DNA of 16,455 nt from JAEUOS01 sp964470865. GTDB lineage: Bacteria > Pseudomonadota > Gammaproteobacteria > Burkholderiales > JAEUOS01. The stretch is from assembly GCA_964470865.1 (NCBI GenBank), contig CAYYFR010000127.1, forward strand, positions 1-16,455. The letters are read 5' to 3'. Each line of letters starts with the position of its first letter. The stretch's first letter is position 1. The notes below the pieces were generated by a model that did not search any database, had not been told where the DNA came from, and worked only from the letters and a program-made list of their open reading frames with translations. Below are positions 12,246-16,455 of this stretch, in pieces. A program made the position numbers and the translations under genes.

Positions 12246-14272
12246 GCGCTGCCGTCCTTGCGTTTGAGGATCAGGTTGCCGGCCGCATCACACGTGGCCG
12301 TCCAGCCGGGAGGAACGTAGATGGTCGCGGTCTCGTCCTCGACCAAGAGCGGGCCGTCGGCGGCGCCCACCGCGTCGAGCGCCGGGCGGGTGGTGACCAC
12401 GCAGTCGCGCACTTCACGGTTTTCGGTCATGCGCACACGCGTGCTCACTCCTGCCCGCGCCGCCGGCTTGGGCGGCAGCACCGGCGCGCCCGGCGCGCTG
12501 GCGCCGACACGAAAACCCACCACCTCGATCGCCTTGCCGCCCAGCCCGGCGCCACCGCTGTCCATGTACACCAGGCGATGCGCGCGGTCGAAATGCTCGC
12601 ACAGGAGCGCCTCGTCAAGCAGGGCGAGATCGGCGTCGGTCAGCGGCACGTCGATCTCGAAGGCCTGGCCGACAAAGCGCATTTGCAGGCTGGCGCTGCG
12701 CTGGAGCGCAGCGCTCATGCCCTGCTGGCCAAAGCGTTGCGCGAGGCGCGCATGCAGCTCTTCGACTTGCGAACGTACCGCCGCCGCAGCGCCGGGGCCT
12801 AAGCTGAAGCGCCGCGTCACCGCCTCGTACTGGGTGAAGTCCGCCGCCAATAGGCCGAAGGCGGACAGCACACCGGCATTTTGCGGCACCACGATAGTCG
12901 CAACTCCAAGGTCCTCGGCGATGCGCCCGGCATGCAGCGGGCCGGCGCCGCCAAAGGGCACCAGGGCGTAATCGCGCGGGTCGCGCCCCAGTTCGGTCGA
13001 GATCAGCTGAATGGCGCGCACCACATTGGCGTCCGCCAGGCGGATCGCGCTGTCGGCGATCGCCTCCGGCGTCATGCCGAAGGCCTCGGCCAGGGGCGCA
13101 AAGGCCCGGCGCGCCGCCGCCACGTCCAACTGCATGCGCCCGCCCAGGAAGGATGCCGGGCGAATGCTGCCGCGGATCACGTGCGCATCGGTGATGGTGG
13201 GCTCGCTGCCGCCGCGGCCGTAGCAGGCCGGCCCGGGCGCCGCGCCGGCCGAACGCGGGCCGACACGCAGCATGCCGCCGGCGTCGCGCCATACGATGCT
13301 GCCGCCGCCGGCGCCGACCGAGGCGATGTCCAGCACCGGGGTGCGGATCGGCAGGCCGTCGACCGCGGTCTCGGGCGCGAGGTTGGCGCGACCGTCGGTG
13401 ATGAGGCACACATCCGTGCTGGTGCCGCCCATGTCGAAGGTGATCAGGTTGGTGTGGCCCGACGCGCCGGCCTGGCGAATCGCGCCCGCCACACCCGCAG
13501 CCGGACCGGAGAACAGCGCCGTGATCGCGTTCTCGCGCATCGCCGCGGCCGGCAGGCGCCCGCCGTTGGACTGCATGACCGAGAAGTTGCCGGTAAAGCC
13601 GGCATCCGCCAGGCGCGACTCGAAGCGGCCGATGTAGCCGTCGATGATCGGCTGCACATAGGCCGCCAGCGCGGTCGTCGAGGCGCGCTCGTATTCGCGG
13701 AACTCGCCGCTGACGTCGGCCGAGCAACTCACCACCAATTGCGGAAAGCGGCGCCGGATGATCGCGGCGAGCGCATGCTCATGGGACGGGTTGGCGTAGG
13801 CGTTGAGCAGGCAGATCGCCACCGCGCGAAACGGGCGCGCGCCCAGGCGCTCGGCCAGCACCGCATCGGCGCGGGTCAGGTCGAGCGCGGTCTCGACGCC
13901 GCCGTCGGCCAGGACTCTCTCGGTCACCTCGATCACGTCGCGCCGCTCCACCACCGGCAGCGGCTTGGCATAGGCCAGGTCGTAGACGCGCGGGCGATCC
14001 TGGCGCTGGATGAACAGCAGGTCGCGAAAGCCGGCGGTGGTGATAAACGCGGTGAGGCCGCCCTTTCGCTCCAGCACAGCGTTGGTCGCCACGGTCGAAC
14101 CGTGCACCAGGTCGGTGACCTGATGCAAGGCGATGCCCGCAGCCGCAAGCGCCGCGAACGCGCCCTCTTCAGGGTTTGCCGGCACGCTCGGCACCTTGGC
14201 GATACGCACCACTTCGCCTTCGATGGCGAAGAGGTCGGTGAAGGTGCCGCCGACTTCTATCCCTACGCGCAT
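12242..14272 (-). CDS. hyuA: HyuA-type hydantoinase/oxoprolinase A subunit
   Basis: This 676-residue A subunit starts M-R-V-G-I-E-V-G-G-T-F-T-D, the first nucleotide-binding loop of the ASKHA-like HyuA family. It continues with H-G-S-T-V-A-T-N-A-V-L-E-R (58-70), F-D-M-G-G-T-S-T-D (279-287), and the conserved G-P-x-S-A-G-A-A-P-G-P-A-C-Y-G-R-G-G (338-355). A P-F-G-G-A-G-P-L-H-A-G motif lies further on. It should bind ATP and phosphorylate or activate a cyclic amide, or a ketone in the carboxylase branch of the family, with HyuB completing the reaction. Length is normal. A strong ribosome site GGGGAG lies 3 bases before the ATG, and the gene starts 55 bases after the upstream Bug protein gene. 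The stop overlaps HyuB. The type of bond attacked cannot be decided from sequence alone. Confidence 0.9.
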   Translation of the reverse strand: MRVGIEVGGTFTDLFAIEGEVVRIAKVPSVPANPEEGAFAALAAAGIALHQVTDLVHGSTVATNAVLERKGGLTAFITTAGFRDLLFIQRQDRPRVYDLAYAKPLPVVERRDVIEVTERVLADGGVETALDLTRADAVLAERLGARPFRAVAICLLNAYANPSHEHALAAIIRRRFPQLVVSCSADVSGEFREYERASTTALAAYVQPIIDGYIGRFESRLADAGFTGNFSVMQSNGGRLPAAAMRENAITALFSGPAAGVAGAIRQAGASGHTNLITFDMGGTSTDVCLITDGRANLAPETAVDGLPIRTPVLDIASVGAGGGSIVWRDAGGMLRVGPRSAGAAPGPACYGRGGSEPTITDAHVIRGSIRPASFLGGRMQLDVAAARRAFAPLAEAFGMTPEAIADSAIRLADANVVRAIQLISTELGRDPRDYALVPFGGAGPLHAGRIAEDLGVATIVVPQNAGVLSAFGLLAADFTQYEAVTRRFSLGPGAAAAVRSQVEELHARLAQRFGQQGMSAALQRSASLQMRFVGQAFEIDVPLTDADLALLDEALLCEHFDRAHRLVYMDSGGAGLGGKAIEVVGFRVGASAPGAPVLPPKPAARAGVSTRVRMTENREVRDCVVTTRPALDAVGAADGPLLVEDETATIYVPPGWTATCDAAGNLILKRKDGSA

Positions 14273-14327
14273 GACTCCCCTTTCAACAAGTTGCCGGCGT
14301 ACCGGTCACGCGCAAGCCTGCGCGATC

Positions 14328-15308
14328 TCATTCGAGCTTGATGTTGAGCGGCGCCACGATGCGCCGGTACTCGGCGGTTTCGTCCGCGATCATCCGAGCG
14401 AATTGCGCCGGGCTCATGTCGCCGGGCAGCGCGGCGTCATTGCGCATCTGCTCCTGCATTTCAGGGGTGGCGATGAAGGCGTTGATCTCGGTATTGAGGC
14501 GGTTGATGATGTCCGCCGGTGTGCCCGCGCGCGCCACCACGCCGTACCAGGAGTAGGTCACCGCCGCAGGCAGGCCGACCTCGGCCATCGAGGGCACGCC
14601 CGGCAGTGCCGCCATGCGCTTCTCGCTGGTCACGCCGAGGATCTTCAGGCGCTTGTCGCGAAAGTGCGGCACCGAACTGGTGGCGCCGTCGAAGTACAGG
14701 TTGACATGCCCGCCCAGGATGTCCTGAATGGCCGGTGCCCCGCCCTTGTAATGCACCGGCAGCACCTTGATGCCCGCCGCGGCGGCGAACATCTCCACCA
14801 CCAGGTGGCCCGAGGTGCCCACGCCGGTGGTGCCGACGGTGACGCGGCCGGGATTGGCGCGGGCGTAGGCGATCAGTTCGGCGATCGAATTGGGTGGAAA
14901 GTTGAGCGCCGCGTCAATGGCGAACGGCACGCGCGCGATCAACGCCACCGGCGCCATCTCGTCGACCCGGTAGGTGAGCTTGGAGATCAGTACCGGGTTG
15001 AGCGACATGGTCGAGGCGGTCGCCATCACGAGCGTATGGCCGTCGGCCGGAACGCGCAGCATTTCCTGCACGCCCAGCTGGGTTTGCGCGCCTGGCCGGT
15101 TCTCGACAACGAAGGTGCCGCCCATGCGCGCGCGCAAGGCCTCGGCGGTGCGCCGGGCCAGAACATCGGTGGTGCCGCCAGCGGGATAGGGCACGATCAA
15201 ACGTACCGGGCGGGCGGGATAGGTCTGCGCCTGCACCGCGAAAAGCGGGCAGGCCAGCAGTACGGCCGCGAGGGCGGCTTTCAAGGCGCGGCGGGCAAAC
15301 TCTGGCAT
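14328..15308 (-). CDS. Bug/TctC-type periplasmic solute-binding protein (copy 1)
   Basis: This 326-residue extracytoplasmic binding protein of the tripartite tricarboxylate transporter family has a Sec signal peptide: a basic start, a hydrophobic core, and a probable cut after A27 (F-A-V-Q-A, then Q-T-Y-P). It is followed by the family hallmark R-L-I-V-P-Y-P-A-G-G-T-T-D and later V-E-N-R-P-G-A, D-G-H-T-L, V-H-Y-K-G-G-A-P and the L-N-I-K-L-E end. Bug proteins bind carboxylates, amides or aromatic acids in the periplasm, often as sensors or orphan receptors. The chosen ATG at 15308 has GGAG 10 bases upstream and gives the signal peptide. A longer frame overlaps the neighbouring gene. It follows copy 2 after 29 bases. 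No TctA or TctB membrane genes are present here. Confidence 0.92.
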   Translation of the reverse strand: MPEFARRALKAALAAVLLACPLFAVQAQTYPARPVRLIVPYPAGGTTDVLARRTAEALRARMGGTFVVENRPGAQTQLGVQEMLRVPADGHTLVMATASTMSLNPVLISKLTYRVDEMAPVALIARVPFAIDAALNFPPNSIAELIAYARANPGRVTVGTTGVGTSGHLVVEMFAAAAGIKVLPVHYKGGAPAIQDILGGHVNLYFDGATSSVPHFRDKRLKILGVTSEKRMAALPGVPSMAEVGLPAAVTYSWYGVVARAGTPADIINRLNTEINAFIATPEMQEQMRNDAALPGDMSPAQFARMIADETAEYRRIVAPLNIKLE

Positions 15309-15337
15309 GGCGTCTGGTCTCCGAAATGGCGAGCGGG

Positions 15338-16309
15338 CTATTGGTCGAGCTTGATGTTGAGCGGCAGGAGCACGCGGCGCCACATCTCGGCTTCATCCGT
15401 GATCATGCGCGTGAACTGCACTGGCGTCATGTTGCCGACCTCCGAGCCGTCGCGCGCCATGCGTTCGGCGGTGTCCTTTTGCTGCGTATAGCGGTTGATT
15501 TCCTCGTTCAACCTCTGGATCACCGCCGCCGGCGTGCCGCGCGGGGTGACGATGCCGTACCAGGAGTAGGCGACCATGTTGGCGAGTCCGGATTCGACGA
15601 AGGTCGGAATATCGGGGTTGGCGGCCATGCGGCGCTCGGAGGTGATGGCGATGGCCTTGACGCGCTTTCCGGCGACGTTTGCCAAGGACGTGCCGACACC
15701 GTCGAAATGCAGGTCGGCACGGCCGGCCATGATGTCGAGGTTGGCCGGGGCGCTGCCTTTGTAGTGCACCGAGAACAGGTCGATGCCCGCCAGCGACTTG
15801 AAAAGCTCACCGACTAGGTGCGACGAGCCTGCAACGCCCTGGGTGGCCCAGTTGACCTTGCCCGGATTGGCCTTGGCATGGGCGATCAGTTCGCGCACAT
15901 TGTTGGGCGCGAACTGCAAGGATGCGACCAGCATGAAGGGCTGGCGCGCCACCAGCGCGACCGGCGCCAGTTGTTCCGGCTTGTAGCGCAGGTCCTTCAT
16001 GGTCAAGGGGTTCATCGCCATGGTGGTGACCGTCACCATCATGAGTGTGTGACCGTCGGGCGGAGAATTGGCGACCATCTCGGCGGCCAGCGCAGTGGCC
16101 GCGCCGGGCTTGTTCTCGACGATGAAGGGCTGGCCCAGGCGCTGTTGCAGCCCCAGTGCGACCATGCGGCCGAGGATGTCGGTGTAGCCGCCGGCCGGAT
16201 AGGGCACGATGATCTTGACCGGGCCGCGGGGATAGTCCTGCGCAGATGCGGATGCCGCAATCACGCAGAACATGATCGTGGCCGAGAGAGAGCGAATTCG
16301 AACAAGCAT
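15338..16309 (-). CDS. Bug/TctC-type periplasmic solute-binding protein (copy 2)
   Basis: This 323-residue tandem paralogue of copy 1 has the same architecture. The signal peptide has a hydrophobic core and a cut after A23 (S-A-S-A, then Q-D-Y-P). Shared motifs are V-K-I-I-V-P-Y-P-A-G-G-Y-T-D, V-E-N-K-P-G-A, D-G-H-T-L-M-M, V-H-Y-K-G-S-A-P and the ending L-P-L-N-I-K-L-D-Q. The two proteins align throughout, pointing to an old local duplication, but differ enough to bind different ligands. It starts 12 bases after the flavin oxidoreductase stop and leads into copy 1 after 29 bases, so all lie in one transcript. It probably captures the substrate, or a related compound, for the downstream enzymes. 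The ligand cannot be inferred. Confidence 0.92.
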   Translation of the reverse strand: MLVRIRSLSATIMFCVIAASASAQDYPRGPVKIIVPYPAGGYTDILGRMVALGLQQRLGQPFIVENKPGAATALAAEMVANSPPDGHTLMMVTVTTMAMNPLTMKDLRYKPEQLAPVALVARQPFMLVASLQFAPNNVRELIAHAKANPGKVNWATQGVAGSSHLVGELFKSLAGIDLFSVHYKGSAPANLDIMAGRADLHFDGVGTSLANVAGKRVKAIAITSERRMAANPDIPTFVESGLANMVAYSWYGIVTPRGTPAAVIQRLNEEINRYTQQKDTAERMARDGSEVGNMTPVQFTRMITDEAEMWRRVLLPLNIKLDQ

Positions 16310-16321
16310 GGCAGACTCCGA

Positions 16322-16455
16322 TCAGACGGATTTGGCGAAATGTTGCGCCACACCCTCGCGGGTCACGGCGCGGAAATACTGGTAAGGGTACGCGGCCTGC
16401 ACACCGAGCGCCTCGGCGGCATGCCAGGGCCAGCGCGGGTCGTTGAGCATGCCGC
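16322..16455 (-). CDS. Old Yellow Enzyme-type NADH:flavin oxidoreductase, C-terminal end (cut by window edge)
   Basis: The last 43 codons and stop of a protein that begins outside the window. The peptide reads M-L-N-D-P-R-W-P-W-H-A-A-E-A-L-G, then Y-P-Y-Q-Y-F-R-A-V and a short tail. N-P/D-P-R-W-P-W-H-A-A plus a Y-P/P-P-Q-Y-x-R-A motif is characteristic of the C-terminus of FMN-dependent Old Yellow Enzyme/NADH:flavin oxidoreductases, which reduce activated double bonds. It is the first gene visible in the minus operon, 12 bases ahead of the second Bug gene. The call rests on this short end only, so the exact subfamily is open. Confidence 0.7.
   Translation of the reverse strand, partial: GMLNDPRWPWHAAEALGVQAAYPYQYFRAVTREGVAQHFAKSV

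Noticed and set aside
12881..14341. Plus-strand open frame of about 480 codons opposite HyuA
   Set aside because: Low-complexity Arg/Gly/Ala/His-rich translation opposite a gene with all HyuA motifs.

Overview
The window looks like chromosomal DNA of a betaproteobacterium, most likely Burkholderiales. It has high GC and compact operons. It carries a MerR-type regulator next to an isovaleryl-CoA dehydrogenase gene (the beta/gammaproteobacterial LiuR arrangement). It also has two tandem Bug/TctC-type periplasmic binding proteins, a family greatly expanded in Burkholderiales. No RNA gene, CRISPR array or complete transposase gene was seen.

Layout. (1) 1-1043 is a decayed, accessory-looking edge. 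It holds the start of a minus-strand AbrB/MazE-like antitoxin with a palindromic operator, and a 109-bp IS5-type miniature element with 19-bp inverted repeats and a TTAG target duplication. A frameshifted C-terminal remnant of an RTX (haemolysin-type calcium-binding) protein and a degraded intergenic palindromic repeat follow. (2) 1044-2129 (minus) is a metallo-beta-lactamase-fold hydrolase, divergent from a LiuR-like MerR regulator (2241-2639, TTG start). Matching palindromes with the core CGTTTACGTAAACG lie upstream of the hydrolase (2144-2157) and inside the promoter downstream of the regulator (2668-2687). (3) 2741-7994 (plus) is an acyl-CoA catabolic operon: PaaI-type thioesterase, isovaleryl-CoA dehydrogenase (liuA), beta-carbonic anhydrase, MaoC-like hydratase, acetyl-CoA acetyltransferase and a second acyl-CoA dehydrogenase. 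(4) 8039-16455 (minus, convergent) is a tightly packed catabolic operon. In transcription order it encodes an Old Yellow Enzyme-type flavin oxidoreductase (only its C-terminus is in the window), two Bug binding proteins, HyuA, HyuB, a divergent amidohydrolase-2 protein and an acyl-CoA/AMP ligase.

How they may work together. The plus operon reads as leucine/isovalerate (or similar short branched acyl-CoA) breakdown under a LiuR-like repressor. The carbonic anhydrase could feed bicarbonate to methylcrotonyl-CoA carboxylase, whose genes are not in this window. The minus operon reads as uptake and degradation of an unknown carboxylated or cyclic amide/keto compound: Bug capture, flavin reduction, ATP-dependent HyuAB hydrolysis or carboxylation, amidohydrolase-fold hydrolysis or decarboxylation, then CoA activation. 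Its substrate cannot be read from the sequence. The most unusual points are this uncharacterised operon, its amidohydrolase lacking most canonical metal ligands, the paired LiuR-like operators, and the IS5-type miniature element beside the RTX remnant.
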